64,000 nt of DNA, from the NCBI GenBank assembly GCA_002221725.1, contig NJFT01000175.1:23121-87120 (forward strand). Reading direction: 5' to 3'. The notes under the pieces were generated by a model. It searched no databases, was not told the origin of the DNA, and saw only the letters and a program-made list of their open reading frames with translations. Source of the DNA: Scedosporium boydii. Its lineage: Eukaryota > Ascomycota > Sordariomycetes > Microascales > Microascaceae. Made by a program: the position numbers and the translations under genes. How positions within the stretch are numbered: position 1 is the stretch's first letter; each line of letters opens with the position of its first letter. Shown here one piece after another: positions 10,605-26,532 of the stretch.

Positions 10605-13600
10605 GATATGCCCGACAAGCCCTTTCTAGATCAACGGTTTGTTCTGGAAAGGCTCGGGTCACGACCGGAGGCGCGGCGCGACGACGCTAGTCGCGCAGAT
10701 ATGAGGCTGAAAGACGGGGAAGAAAGTGGTCTTCAAAGTTTGGGTCGTATGCCGATAAACGGGGTGATTAAAGGGCTGTTCTTAGGTGTAAGTGACGAGC
10801 TCGTTCTTGATAGGATCGAGTATAACAACGACGCGGCTTGGTTCTGGTTCTGATAGAAACAAGTCAAAATGTCATATTGGAAGGTATCAAGCGATGCTCG
10901 GACTACGAAGGACAGCTGGTGGATGGATTGTGGTCTGAAGGAGGGAGGATGGGATGGACTGGGCGGAGGGACAAGGGGATGATATAAAGGCCAGGTCGCG
11001 TCTTTGATTTCTGTTTGCCCGAGAACCAGACTGATGACTTAGGCGAAGCTAGCGCAGCTTTGTACAATCAGTCAGGGTGCCAAACGGCTGGAAGCTTGGA
11101 CGCCCTGTCGAAGGGGTCGAAAGTGTTGGAGTGTGGGGATAAGCGGGTAAAAGGGGTTCGTTGGACAGGGCAGGGCGGGATGCTGTTGAGGCGAGTACCA
11201 AGATTGATGATTTGATGGATCTGGATGGTCGTCGACGTCGATGTCGACGTATCGTATTATTTCTTGGTCGTGCTTGCCAGGCTATCGGCGAATAGCCAGG
11301 ATGCGCCTGCTGGGAAGTAACGAGACACTACGAAGGTACGAAGTACATTGATACAAATCCATGTCTTCCCTCCATCGTCGATTCGACTGTATCGATACGA
11401 GGGATCAGGGATCATCTGGTGAGGCGAGACACGCCCCACAGCCGAACATGCTCACGGTACTGCGTACTTGTACATGTGATTGTGCATGTGGGATGGGTCC
11501 TGCCGGTTGAGTCGAAACACGAGTCGCAATTGCTCGATTGATGATTGAGATGTGCTATGTACACTACCAGGACCAAGTACCTCCGTACACTACAAAGTAC
11601 TTCGTCCGTCGTACTTGGCGACAAGGGTCAATCTCAGTGCTAACATGGGGCAGCAGATTAGTTTTGGGTGTGGCCGCAAGGGTCCGAACAGGGGGTAATA
11701 TTGCAGATGGAGGAATTTTATGGCACAATCAAAGGTTGCATTGGAAACTCTGTCTAATTATTAGTGGTCGCATGGCCTAGAGAAATCGTCTGGTCTCTTG
11801 GTCTCGTCAATTGCTAGTGTGCTTCGTAGCGTTCGTAGCGTTGTTACTGTCCGAAGCGGTGGCTCGCGGGCCGACAGTGGACATCACAGGGGGTTTGACA
11901 TTTGTTGGCGGATCTACTGCATCTGGTAAAGCTTCTGGTAAATCCTGACTGGGGTTTTGATTGCGGGCTTGGGATTTCGAACGTTGGAACGATCGAATGG
12001 GGTCATCATGAGCTGTCCCAAGATTTGATTGCTCTGTGCTGGCCCTTGCGCCATCGCCGTCCTGCGCGAGCTTCTCCACCTCCGCCTCCCCCTAGTGGTG
12101 GACATCTTCACCTCCATCTTCCAAGGAAAGGGGGGTCGCGCAAGCACACCGCACTTCGAGCTTTGCACATGGGTCAGCCATGGCAGAACAATCTGTTGTT
12201 GAGCGGGACTCCACCACACAACATGGTCGAGTGCCCTGGTGGCTCGAGTGGCGCTTGAGCTTTTCCAATGTCTCCCTCACGTTGCAGTCTATGTCCATCC
12301 ACGCCCATCTCCGCGACACCGTGTTCTTGGAGTAAACTATTATTTCTGTCGAGTCATTGACAGGGACACAGTTGAATTTGGTGCGGAACTTAGCAATCCA
12401 TCATAAAGTAGGGTTGGTCGCTAGAACTCTCTTGCCATCAATTTTATACTATCGTCCTTCCTTCCCTTCCCTTCACCGACAGCTCACAGGACATAGCTCA
12501 CAGGATGCAGACACGCGGACACTCAGATAAGCTTGGCATGCTCCTGGGCCTCAATGTAAAATCCAAGCTAAAACAGTTGATCAATAGAAACGAAACTCTT
12601 CCTCATATCTCAACGTCAACCCACGCCTCCCCACGCACCTTCAAAGCTGCATCTGCACACTGCACCTCGGTGCACACCCACCCCATTTTTCTTACCCCAG
12701 TGTAACGTCGGATCTCGAAGCTGCCGGTCCAGCTCAGCCGTTTTTGTTACTAAATACTATTAATCGAAGAGCCTAAAGTTCCACGTATCTCTTTGGGCGC
12801 GGAGGTCCACTTGACACCACATGCACCCAGTGGCCTAAGAGTGGTTAAGGCTGTCTTTTGTTTCTGCTATTTTTGCCTACGAAGTACTAGTGTAGTGAAG
12901 TCTCGGGGATCGTGGGCGACTTGCTCCTGAGTCCTGGTCCGCTATACTAGCTGCAGTCTCGTCCCCACTCCTTCGAGAGGAAGAAGTTAACAATGAAGAA
13001 CCGCCTCCGGGCTATTATTATTGCATTACACGACCAACCAGTCGAGCTTCCCCCGCCCAGATTTGTCCAAGCTAGCCAAGTGGGCTAGCAGAATTGAGCT
13101 TAACCGCTAGCCTGACCAAGAATCCGAAATGAAGAGATCAAATGAAATCTACGAAGGAGGAATTGGGAATTAAAATCCGACTTAAGCGGCTTTGGCGAAG
13201 GCGGGTTTGAGCCTAAAGGAGGGGTAAGACATGGAGACATGGTCCAGCCGCCCACACATGCTAAGTAGCTTCATTGGGATCAGGATCAGGATCAAGAGCA
13301 GCCATTCACCCTCTTTGGGCTTGTCATCACTCCATGCTGATCATCTGCACCTCTTCAGGTCAATCAGGTACTCAACATTAGTAAAAAGAAGAAAAAAAAA
13401 GGAAGAAAGCAAAAAAGAGTTGAGGGTGGAGAGCTTCTGGCTAAATCGGACGACCCGTTGTTCTCTGCATACGCCCCTACAAATTGGGCACGGAGACTGC
13501 AGAGAAATCTGCAATGTCCTGTTTGACAGAAGATGGCAACTGTGGTCAACTGAAGAGGTTGTCAATGACGTCAATGATATGGGGCACCCCGCTTCAAAAC

Positions 13601-14000
13601 TGAGCTTGGCGGGAGACAGCTGATGGCGCCTGACACCATCTCCAGCTTCAATCAACCCAACTTGGGTGATGCGAACCTCAACCACGGGATGTTGTCGATA
13701 TTTGCGCAATGCGCGCATTTTTATTGGCCTCAGCCTTATTGCAATGGCGGCCTAGAGCATTGGTAGCTTTTACGTGACAATTCGTCTCGGCCTTCTCCAT
13801 TCGCAGTCTTGGGATTCAAAATCCTTGCCACCGTCATCGATGGAAGCCTAACGAAGCTCTTGCTGACATATGCCATCGCGACGTTAGCGCTTGAATTTGA
13901 AGCTCCCTTTATGTTCTGCGTACTCGACACTTCTACCTGATCTTTCATTTCCCATAGCCCTCAACGATAAACGAAAATACCAAACCACCTCCTCACAACT
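10605..14000. other. 3.4-kb intergenic region without a supported gene
   Basis: Several open frames of 60-130 codons exist but none shows family motifs or codon patterns like the neighbours. A minus-strand pair of frames at 12319-11807 could be joined by an intron, but nothing in it is recognisable. Copies of the TACGAAGTAC-type motif occur at 11323-11348, 11596-11613 and 12880-12890. The flanking genes are divergent, so both promoters lie here. Confidence 0.5.
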
Positions 14001-16236
14001 ATGGGGAGTATATCCGACGTGCGGTGGTCCTCGAACCTTCTCGCCAATGCGACCTCGAAAACAACAAAGAGCAACCTCCATGGCGATAGGATTCTGCTGC
14101 CCCAGTCCGCGCTGGAGGCCATAATGGCCGCCCCCCGATCCGACGACGGCTTCTCTTCTTACGATGGCCTGCGCCTACCCTTTCCTCTCATGTTCCGGCT
14201 ACAAAATAAGACCAATGGCCGCGTGGTATACTCTGGCGTGCGGGAATTTATCGGCGAAGAGGACCACATAGGGCTGACGCCTTACCTCGAGAAGGCGCTT
14301 GGAATAGAGGCGGATGATAAGAATGTCGAAATTTCGGTGACGGCAAAGCAGGTACCTAAGGGAACGTACATCCGATTACGACCGCTTGAGGCGGGCTATA
14401 ACCCGGAAGACTGGCGACCGATCCTCGAGCGGGAACTACGAAAGAACTTTACGACCTTGACGAACAATACGGAACTACATATTAGAGGTGTTGGAGGCTC
14501 TGAGTACAAGTTTCTCTTGGACAAGGTCGAGCCGGAAGGCGATGCGATCTGTGTAGTCGATACGGATGTTGAGGTGGACATTGAAGCCCTGGATGAGGAG
14601 CAAGCGCGAGAAACGCTAAGGATAATAGCTGCGAAGGCGAGTAATAGGCCCACGGGAAACTCGACCGGCGGCGAGATCAGTATCTGGAAGGACGCCGAGG
14701 GACACATCGTGCCTAATTCGTATATCGACTACCAATTACCCTCCTGGGACCGGACACAACGACTCACCATCGAGCTGTCAGGATTTGGAGAGGAGGATGG
14801 TTTAGACCTTTTTGCGATTCCGAGTTCGACAAGGTACAGGGCCTTGCCACGACAAGACGAACACGTTTGGGGAAACTTCACGACCAAGTCTGACGGACAC
14901 AAGTCGATTGAGATACCGCCGGACCATCCCGCGCTCGAGACTGCCGAGAAGCTGCTCATCTCAGTCTATTCGTACATACCGGTCGCATCATCTGGGAAGG
15001 CGCCAGAGCCCAAGCCGCAAGGATTCGTTCTACGCGCCCGGGTAGGGCACGCTACCGAGCCCCAAGACACGCCAATGGATGACGCCCATGCGCCGCCAGA
15101 GAACCAAAAGAAGTGTCCGAATTGCGGACAGTGGGTACCGAAACCTTCTTTTTTCCTGCATGAGAGTTTCTGCTTGCGCAACAACACCACATGTAAAGAA
15201 TGCGGACGGGTATTCAAGAAGGGTTCCGAAGAGCTTGCAAACCACTGGCACTGCGTGCACAAGAACGCCTGTGACTTGTTCCCCGACAACTATGGGAACA
15301 CCGAACTTGGGTAAGTCTTTTCCCCTCACCAGTGATCTTTTGCACGTGCTTTTGTAAACTAATCACGACTGCAGACGTGAGAGGCACCGTATCGCATACC
15401 ACTCTGAGCACCACTGTCCCTCGTGCGATTTTTCCACCTGCGACCTACCCGAACTGGCCAAACATCGAACCACCTACTGCCCAGGCAGGCTTATCCTCTG
15501 CCAGTTCTGCCATCTCGAGGTTCCGCAGGGGGGTGACGGCACGCCCACGCCGGAAATGAAACTTACAGGACTCACACCCCACGAACTAGAGGATGGCTCA
15601 AGGACGACCCAATGCGACATCTGCGGCAGGATCCTCCGGCTCAGGGAACTGGAAGCGCACATGATGAACCACAAACTAGCCAGGGCATCACAACCGACCC
15701 CACGCCTATGCCGCAACGTCAACTGCGGCCGCACGCTCTACGGCGTCGGCGCACGAGGCGCGCTCTTCTCCCGCTCATCCACCACGACGTCCGAACACGA
15801 GGACAATGACCTGGGACTCTGCGGAGCGTGCTTCGCGCCTCTGTACTCGAGCGTCTACGACCCCGAAGGAAAAGCCATGCGCCGACGCATCGAGCGGCGC
15901 TACCTCCTCCAGCTCAACACGGGCTGCGGCAAGTCGTGGTGCGCCAACGAGTGGTGCAAGACGCACCGGGCCAACGCGGGGTTGGAGCCTCTAGGCGCCA
16001 GCATGAAGGCAGCGCTGCCCCTCGTGAAGCCCCTGGTCGAGTCGGTGCCCGATCCCGCCGCGCCGATGTATTTCTGCGTCGACGAGACGAGCGCGGTGAA
16101 CAAGATCGTCGCGACGGAGCTGGCTAGGGAGGGAAGGTATGAGCTGGGATGGTGCGTTGCGGCGTGCGAGGCAACAAAGGGGGAAATGGGGAGGGCGAGG
16201 GAGTGGTTGGAGTTATGGGCTAATGCGAAGGCGTGA
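14001..16236 (+). CDS. UFD1-like protein with C-terminal zinc fingers
   Basis: Two exons (14001-15310, 15375-16236) encode 723 residues. Residues about 35-235 resemble the UFD1 N-terminal double-psi barrel (LPQSALEAIM, LPFPLMFRLQNK, the EFIGEEDHIGLTPYLEKAL segment, PKGTYIRLRPLEAGY, ELHIRGVGGSEYKFLLDKVEP). UFD1 binds ubiquitin chains and recruits the Cdc48/p97 ATPase. Unlike canonical UFD1 (about 350 residues), this protein carries a long C-terminal half with zinc-finger motifs: CPNCGQWVPKPSFFLHESFC near residue 372, CKECGRVF, CPSCDFSTC, CQFC, CDICGRILRLRELEAHMMNH, and later CRNVNCGR and CGACF pairs. These resemble TRAF-like or C2H2-like fingers. It is a separate paralogue rather than the core UFD1. 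The intron phase joins NTELG to REEHR-like sequence without loss. Confidence 0.88.
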
Positions 16237-16821
16237 TGGGATCATGGATTGACCCTAGGTTCGTTTTGGGGACCGGGGAGGTTTTCCTTTTTTGGCGTAT
16301 TCGATAGAGATTGGGGCCGTGGGTGGGTTGTGTGTGTTTTGGGAATGGGACGATTTAGATGTGGCTTAGATTTGGTTTTATAGATCCGCGATACATGGAC
16401 ATGGACGCCTTGCATAGTTGATAGCTGTTGGGCAGCATCTTCAGATTTTAGATGACGTCTTTCGAATCTACGAGATTAACGAGTTGACTTTTGTTTCCGG
16501 GCAGGCGGGTGTGCTGGGGTCTTGGGTTACTTCGGAGGGTTGATGACGAGCGTATCAATATCCTAGAGACTGGAGAGGTGACGTGGCTCATGATCTCATT
16601 AAACTAAGCACTAACATCTCGGCCTTCGTCACTCGAGCTTCGAAGGTTGAAGGACGTAGTACGGAGACATTCCCAGTTTCGAGCACAGAAAGGAAAAAGT
16701 AAGAAAGAAAAAGTAAAAGGGAGAAAAGAATAGAAGTAAAAATAGAGAGCAAAGCATAGGGCATTTTGAGTTAAAAATAAAATTTAATAAAGCAGCAAAA
16801 TTAGAACGTCTCTCAAGCTAC
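16237..16821. other. Intergenic between convergent UFD1-like and SET genes
   Basis: No gene is visible. An A/G-rich stretch (about 16685-16800) includes aaataaaatttaataaa, a plausible polyadenylation-signal region shared by the two converging genes. Confidence 0.5.
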
Positions 16822-18338
16822 CTACGTTCTCTTCCTCGCCCCCAAAGGTCCTAGCCTTTCAATCGTCTCCCTAACCTCCGCCTCCCTATCCGGAACCTCC
16901 AACCTCCCATACTTATCCATGACATCGAGCTTCAAAGCCAAATATTTCATAGCGTCCTCCTCCTCCCCCAGAACCCAGTGCACCGTCATGAGTGCCTCAT
17001 ACGGATCCGCCAGCAACGAAGGCATGTCCTCCTTCTTGATGGTGTCAACGAGCTCCCTGAGGTGAGAGATGCCAAGGTCGAGGTCGTGGGCCGTGATGGC
17101 TTTGGTGGCGGCGTTGCGGAAGTAGTGGATTTTGGCGCGGGCGGCGTCGGAGGCGGAGATGCGCGTCGGGGAGGTGCAGAGGGCGCACTTGCAGGTGAAG
17201 CCCCAGTTTGATTTTAGGCGGTTTTGGCGGCCTTTGTGTGTGTCGAGTGGGTTGATGTCTGGGGTAGTGTGAGCCTGGCAGGGAACATGGGGTAGAGAGG
17301 AGAGGACGAGAGGGGAGGGCAAAGGGGGCGTTACAGCTTATGGTGATTTCTTCACCTGGTTGGATGTCGTGGAAGGCAGCAATGCCGACCGTGAGGCCGT
17401 GGGATGAGTAGCGGAGGAAAGAGCTTCTCGAGTTAGAGAGTGGCCGCTGAGAGGTGACATTCTCCGGGTGAGGGCATACTTACTTTGGTTTACAGGAATG
17501 GTTTATTCGCTGGAAGCGGTGTCCTTGAGTCAGTGCCTATCTCGCGTCATCATCCAGAGAAGGGAGGGACGCTCCTAGCACATACCGAGACGATGGGGTA
17601 TAAAACGTGATGCTGGTCATCTCCATCCCCGTACTCTCTCGTAAACACATTCGTCTGCACCACATCCTCAAGCAAATCCTTCGAAAGCCCGCTCCTCGCC
17701 AGCGCCCTCACGGCCCTCGGTCCCGGTTCAACTAGCCTATCGACGGCCTCCTTCAGCAATCCCACACGTTCCTTATCCGTCGTGGCCCTAGGATAGCCCG
17801 CGTGCAGGACGAGCGAGGCGTAGTCCACGAGGAAGGTGTCGCCGGCAGATATGCGGCGGGTAGCGACTACGCCGTAGCCCTTTCCGGGGATGCGGGCGAT
17901 CTCGCAGGGTAAGGGGAGGAGATTGGGTTTGCGGACGGTCGGATGGGAGGGGAATGGGGAGTCATATAGGGAATGGAGGAGAGGGGAGAGGGTGGCGGCG
18001 AGGAAGGGAGTGGTGATGAGGCTGAGGCCGTGGTGGCCGATGTGGCTGGAGGTGAAGATGCAGTAGGTTTCGGGCGTGCGTTGGTCGGTACATATGGGTG
18101 GATGGGTGAAGGGAGAGAAGAGATGAGGCGGGGAGCTGTTGCTAGTGATGGGTGGGCATGAGATATGTGAGGGAGGAGGGAGTATGAGTGTGGAGGTATC
18201 CTTTGGCGGGCAAGTGTCTGATATCGCGGTGTTAATGTTGAAGCTAGCGTTGGCGTTGGCGGAGGAAGCACTCGCCAAGGTGAGACATGTCAGGGACGCG
18301 ATGCCGATGGGCGAGGTTAAAGGGTTTGGAGGCCGCAT
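16822..18338 (-). CDS. SET-domain protein with N-terminal signal peptide (paralogue 1)
   Basis: Four exons (18338-17586, 17536-17484, 17423-17335, 17258-16822) encode 443 residues. The N terminus is hydrophobic and Ala/Ser-rich, like a signal peptide or anchor (IGIASLTCLTLASASSANA). The SET domain begins near residue 145 (PGKGYGVVATRRISAGDTFL). It contains the catalytic-core RINHSCKPN at 261-269, built from three exons, and GEEITISYINPL, the motif that ends SET domains. A post-SET cysteine cluster (CKCALC) and a helical C-terminal tail follow. SET domains transfer methyl groups from S-adenosylmethionine to lysine, usually on histones. An apparent signal peptide is unexpected for a nuclear enzyme. 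Such proteins are common in Sordariomycetes (often called SET domain-containing protein 5) and their substrate is not known to me. A close architectural paralogue lies at 61359-62844. Confidence 0.87.
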
Positions 18339-19758
18339 GCTGCAGCTACGATTGAGTGGTAGAGTCGACTACTCGCATCAAATGGCCACACAATTGACAA
18401 GACGGAGATCTACAACTGCCTCTACCTATGTACCGTCTTCGAGATGGCCTAAGGCGAGATGAGAGGAGATGAGATGAGGTGAGATGAGGCTATCATCACC
18501 CTTGACAAAGATCTACACTGCTACACTGGGTCAGACATGTGAGGCACGGATTGCTGTCGGGTGAATTAATTTTGAAATTAACGGAAAGAATTAATTCGAT
18601 TAACCCCCTGCCGCAAAGGCTCGGCACGCACAGCCCAGTACGGGCGGGCAGAATGTGCCGATCAAGACCGATCCTTCCAATCGTCTAAGAGAGTAGTTAA
18701 GCATTAAAACAAATTTGATCTCTTCAGTGAAGATGAACTCGAGAGATAACAGTCGAGCGAATATCTCAGGATCTCAGAATAGCAGCCTCGTCCGAAGCAT
18801 CGATTTTCAGCCACCTCACTGGCGGTGAGCGTTCTTGTGCTGCCTGGTTGTCAGTCCACACCCCACAGCCCATGCTTCATTCATACCGTCGTTCTTGTCA
18901 TTTTCTGTCCTTGTCCCGGTCCCGACCCCTGGCTTACAGTGTCTGGACTCGGACACAAATGCAGGTAATAAACGATCAACTCCACGAGAATCAATAAAAA
19001 CCGCTGCCGATCTTCTGGGGTTTGCTCAGACACCTTCTCGTTGACTTTTTAGGCTCGACGCTTGACACCTTAGCTACTGAGCTCCCGAGCTCCTGAACAA
19101 CTGAACGACTCCGTACATACGCTCCCTCCCCCGCCGGTGGTTCCCGGTCCAATGGGAACGCTGCTATCTTGACTTTAATCTTTTCAGCTTGCTTCAGCAA
19201 GCGCGGAACATATCACACTAGCGCTGGTCTAGTTTAGGTCTAGTAGGACTACGCAGTTTCTTGCATAAAGTAGAGATATTGATTGCCAGGCGGTGTCTCT
19301 CTTGGTGACTTGGCTTGAGGGGAGGTTGGGGTTGATCGTCTCGTCTTGCCGGTCCCTGGCTCTCTGACCGCCTCTATGGCCTCGTCGACCATACGATGGA
19401 CAAGTACGATGTGCTGTCCAGACGAGGGGGAGACGAGGGGGCTCGAAAGGTTTGGAACGACAAAGCACACTCGCGCTAGATGCGATTTAAGGTTGCGTGT
19501 TCGAGCTTGCTGCAGGTCTCTTAACTTGATCGGCCTTGACGTGTGCTGCTTCATGCTTGATGAAAGTGTTACAAAACCCGTTTTTCTCCAAGCATGATGC
19601 AATTATCAATTCCTTGATTCACATTTCCGTCCTCGATTATTTCTTCAAAATGGAATCTACGTGGTTTGTTTGTTTTTAATTTCGTGTGTATATTTTTTTT
19701 TTTTTTAATTCTATTTATTTGCTTGTTTACTTTTCTTCCTCGTCTATCCATCTCGACG
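18339..19758. other. Intergenic between divergent SET and membrane-protein genes
   Basis: No gene recognised. It contains a short gagatgag-type repeat at about 18452-18490 and an AT-rich imperfect palindrome of ttaat/attaa elements at about 18564-18602. A long T tract lies at 19691-19705 just before the downstream start. Confidence 0.5.
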
Positions 19759-20989
19759 ATGTCCGACCAACGAGATCCTACGACTCCAGCATCTCCATCT
19801 CAGCCTCCACCTCAGCCTCCACCTCAACCTACACCTCAACCTACACCTCAACCACGCCCTCCAACTCCCCTCCACGTCCCGGCAATCGACATCGGAATCC
19901 CAGATGAACCCACCACCAACTCCATCACCTCTCAAGCCCACCCAAACCCAGATCTTCTTACCACACCACAACCTTCCTATCTCCGACCCAATGCCCAAAC
20001 CCATGATAATCGCGCCTATTCCCCTTCCATCTCAGCCCTCTCCGATACCTTCTCCCTCGCCACGACATACACTGCCAACTCCCAACAACCCCACCCGCCC
20101 CCTCGAGATGTAACACCGCATCCTCTAGTAGACTTGACATCCGCACATGGCCTCGGGAGAACAGGGACGAGGGGATCTCAAGTCGACGATGACCAGACGA
20201 TAATAAACCAAGAGGCAACGGGGAGGTGGGGCAGAGGAAGAATGAGGATGAGGGCGCTGAGGACGAATAGGCCGATAGAGACGCGTAAGAAGTGGAACAA
20301 GGTCTTCCGCATCATCTTATACGTCATCTTGGCTCTTTGGCTCGCCTCGACGTGTCTGGCCTGGGCAGGACCTTGGCTTTCAGACGTGAAGTAAGAACAG
20401 AACATATCACTCTTCGATCCATGATGAGTATGGTTCCCCTCGTTGACACAGATTCTCAAAATAGTTTCGTTGTAACGCTATCGTTGGGCCTGGGAGCTGC
20501 AGCATGCGAATGCGTCGTACTGTTTAGGCTGAGAAGATGCATCAAACGTCGCGAGCTGGAGCTTCAAAGCGCCCTGGCTTTCCTCATACTCGCATTCGCC
20601 ACGACCGTCGCCTTCTTCGCTATTGCGATCGTCCATACTACCTTGCCGGAAACGGTGCCGATTGTCATCTACGTACAAGCGTCTCTGCAGCTTGCTCTCT
20701 TGTAAGTGAACCGTTCTTTCTCCCAGTCTTCCCGCAAGAGTGTTCTTTTTTCATGGCAAGAGGCCACTGGTCAATTCCCGGCGCAATTGTAATCAGTTCA
20801 TTCCTCTCGGTTAGGGGCCTCACCAATGTTACGCTTGTGATGTGGCTTTCGTTATTCCCCCTTATGTTCCTGTTCTCCATATTTCGCCTCATTGCCTATT
20901 ACCACCTTCACCTCATTTCCTCATTCAAGCCCATGAGATATGTGGGAACTGATGAAAACAACGCGCTTCGTGCGCTGTGGAGCAAATAA
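19759..20989 (+). CDS. Proline-rich multipass membrane protein of unknown function
   Basis: Three exons (19759-20390, 20465-20701, 20761-20989) encode 365 residues. The first ~190 residues are disordered, rich in Pro, Gln, Thr and Ser, with repeats of PQPPPQP/PQPTPQP near the start. About five hydrophobic segments follow: FRIILYVILALWLASTCLAW, VVTLSLGLGAAACECVVLF, ALAFLILAFATTVAFFAIAI, PIVIYVQASLQLALLG through AIVISSFL, and TLVMWLSLFPLMFLFSIFRL. I chose the ATG at 19759 because the upstream in-frame part is a T-rich leader that translates to a Phe run. The second acceptor (20463-20464) skips an in-frame TAG, and the third exon begins at AG 20759-20760. I do not recognise the family. A plasma-membrane or endomembrane location is inferred. 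Confidence 0.75.
19800..19860 (+). repeat. 12-bp coding tandem repeat (PQPPPQP / PQPTPQP)
   Basis: Units of the form cctccacctcag / cctacacctcaa repeat about five times inside exon 1 of the membrane-protein gene and encode a Pro-Gln repeat. It is likely length-variable between strains. Confidence 0.8.
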
Positions 20990-21843
20990 ATAGCATACTT
21001 GCGGGCGCCTCACTGCTTGCTGTCCTCCTAGGCTACGTCTCAATAGACCTAGCTTGAAAGGACCCCCTCGTACCCTCAGTGGATAGGACAACTTCAAACT
21101 TACATTCGCCGTGGAGATATAACCTGGATTCTTCTCTCTTCTCGTACTCTTTCCTTTCTCGTTCCTTCTACGGAGTGTCGAAGAGTGGAAAGATGCGGTG
21201 GGACCATGTGCGTGGGACGGCCGCAGCAAGTAAGTCGATCTCGAGAACGGGGACCATGAGGCGGGTCGAGCAACCGTTGACAGAGGTCGTAGATTTAGCT
21301 TCTTGAGACTGAGGACTGTCAGCTCTTCCTAGGCTCGGGTTGTCCATGAAGCTCTGTGAGAAACCAGAAATACGGCGGGGTTTCTCGGGTCTTTTGAGCA
21401 TCCTCAAGGCCCTGTTTATATCCATGCTGGCTCAGGTCTCGCTCCGATTTAACCTCGTGAACCAACGCTACCGTCCCGATAAATCCTGCCTTCTCGACCG
21501 ATGGTCGAAAAAGCGACCTGCCTCTCTTAGAAAGAAGCCAAGAACTTCAACATCCGCACTTCCGTCCTTTGATGGACCGATGGATTCGGCCGAATTGGCA
21601 GGAAATTAAACACGGCTTGGCGCGCAATTTCCCGCTGTGGCTCGTGACTCGAGACTCGCGACTCGCGAAAGGATTGAGCAGCATTTGCGGGCCTCGGAAG
21701 GGGCCTCAGAATTTTAAAGTCGAGAGTCGAAGGGACTATATTTTTTGTCTTTCGTTTTTCCCCGGACTCGTGGTTTGGCTGTTTCGAAAAGATCAATCAA
21801 CCCATCGAATCTCCACCAGATTATTTGCACTAGTCCACGAGCC
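20990..21843. other. Intergenic, promoter of the DUF7136 gene
   Basis: No gene recognised. A tract of gactcg(a/c) units (about 21638-21668) precedes the next gene by about 180 bases. Confidence 0.5.
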
Positions 21844-22728
21844 ATGTCCCTGTCCCTGAGCCTAGCACGCAAATTCGGCGCTGTGGCGCTCCTCAGCGCG
21901 CTGGCGGCCACTAGCGCAGTGGCTGAGGACATCGCCCATTTCGAGGTCGACTTCATTTTCCCACGCAACGGACCCTACAAGACCTCCGACGTGTTCCCCA
22001 TCGCCCTTGCCGTCCAAAACCTCTCGGCAGCGCGCACCTTCGCGACCGACGGCGTCATCAGATGGGGTATTCAACCACTCCGCGACGGTCACACTGCCAC
22101 GGGCGTGTGGGTTGATGAGGGCGTGTTCGAATTGACCGACATCCCCGAAACGAACGAGGAAAACAAGGGCATCTCCATTTTCGTCGCCAATTCGAACGTC
22201 ACCAGCTGGATCGATAGGAAGTTTAACGACCCGCAGGAACAGTACATGCTTCAATGGCACCTAACAGTATACAAAATGACTGAGCGGTGCGACCCGATAC
22301 CATACATACATGGGGCCATCAAGTTTTCCATCGAGGCGCCCTGGGAGGCGGAGAAGGACTCCGATGAATGGGACTGGCCGGAGGCCGGAAAGGGAGTGGC
22401 TCCGGATGTTATGGATGTATCGGAATGCCCAGTCCGAGGGTATACAGCGGAGATACGGCCGAACTCGACGGTTCCTGGTTGTCCGGTTGTGGTGGACTTC
22501 GATTTGGATTGGAAACCCAACCCATGCGCAGTCAACCTGGATGAGAATACAAAGAAGGGTATTGCTAGCCAGGCCTCTAGCTTTGCTACGGCATCTGCTA
22601 CTCCTTCTCCTACGGAACAAGCCGACCAGCCCAAGGAATCGGACAATGCCGCACATGGCCTGGGCACTCCTCTCGGGCTCGCGTTGGTGGCTGCCTGGGC
22701 CGTTGGTGGGTTCGAGTTTGCATTCTAA
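21844..22728 (+). CDS. DUF7136 extracellular GPI-anchored protein
   Basis: A single exon encodes 294 residues. A signal peptide (about 1-27: ARKFGAVALLSALAATSAVA) precedes the mature start EDIAHFEVDFIFPRNGPY, a segment characteristic of fungal DUF7136 proteins. The family reads FEVD-x-FPRN followed by PIALAVQN. Six cysteines or so are present in the last half (ERCDPIPYI, SECPVRGY, PGCPVVVD, NPCAVN), probably disulphide bonded. A Ser/Thr-rich linker and a terminal hydrophobic stretch (LGLALVAAWAVGGFEFAF) indicate a GPI-anchoring signal. Several N-glycosylation sequons (NLSA, NVTS, NSTV) fit secretion. The biochemical role of DUF7136 is unknown. The ATG at 21844 was chosen because upstream in-frame residues would precede the signal peptide. 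Confidence 0.85.
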   Translation: MSLSLSLARKFGAVALLSALAATSAVAEDIAHFEVDFIFPRNGPYKTSDVFPIALAVQNLSAARTFATDGVIRWGIQPLRDGHTATGVWVDEGVFELTDIPETNEENKGISIFVANSNVTSWIDRKFNDPQEQYMLQWHLTVYKMTERCDPIPYIHGAIKFSIEAPWEAEKDSDEWDWPEAGKGVAPDVMDVSECPVRGYTAEIRPNSTVPGCPVVVDFDLDWKPNPCAVNLDENTKKGIASQASSFATASATPSPTEQADQPKESDNAAHGLGTPLGLALVAAWAVGGFEFAF

Positions 22729-25997
<3,269 letters not shown>

Positions 25998-26532
25998 GCC
26001 TACACAAACAAACACTGAACCAGCCCCGGCTAGCGAAGGGTGAGTCCCCATCTACGTGGAGGATGGGCAACTGGCCTAGAGGGAGGGACTATGGGCAAGG
26101 ACTAAACCTTCCCTGGGAAGACCCGGCCATCTCGTTAGTGGCATTCTGCTTCTGTACATATTTGATTCGTACATATGGACTCTTCTAGTAAATATATCTA
26201 AGAGATTGCACCTACGACTATCGCCATGGCTTTACTGTAAAAGGGGAGGAAGCGGTTACTCATGTGCATCTTAGTTACATTTAACTAGTACCGTAAAGGC
26301 CTAAGTGACCGATGCGGTGGCCGTTATGACGATCGTCTGGAATTTCCGGAGCCGGAGCCGGTGTACGACCAAGTCTCGGTCATTGGCTTAGAGAAAAAAA
26401 AATGGTATCACCAAGGATTCTACGAGTAAAGCCTTGCCAATGTCTTCATTTGTTTATTTCGATTCGGCCGCAGATACCATGCACTCTACGCAAACTCATT
26501 CCTTTTTCTTTTGATATCCCGCTTCGCCCTCC
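25998..26532. other. Intergenic between convergent xylanase and IleRS genes
   Basis: No gene visible. Both flanking genes end here. Confidence 0.55.

Noticed and set aside
11807..12319. Two minus-strand frames that could be joined by an intron at the ccactag acceptor
   Set aside because: The product would be about 150 residues of low-complexity sequence with no family resemblance and no clear donor.
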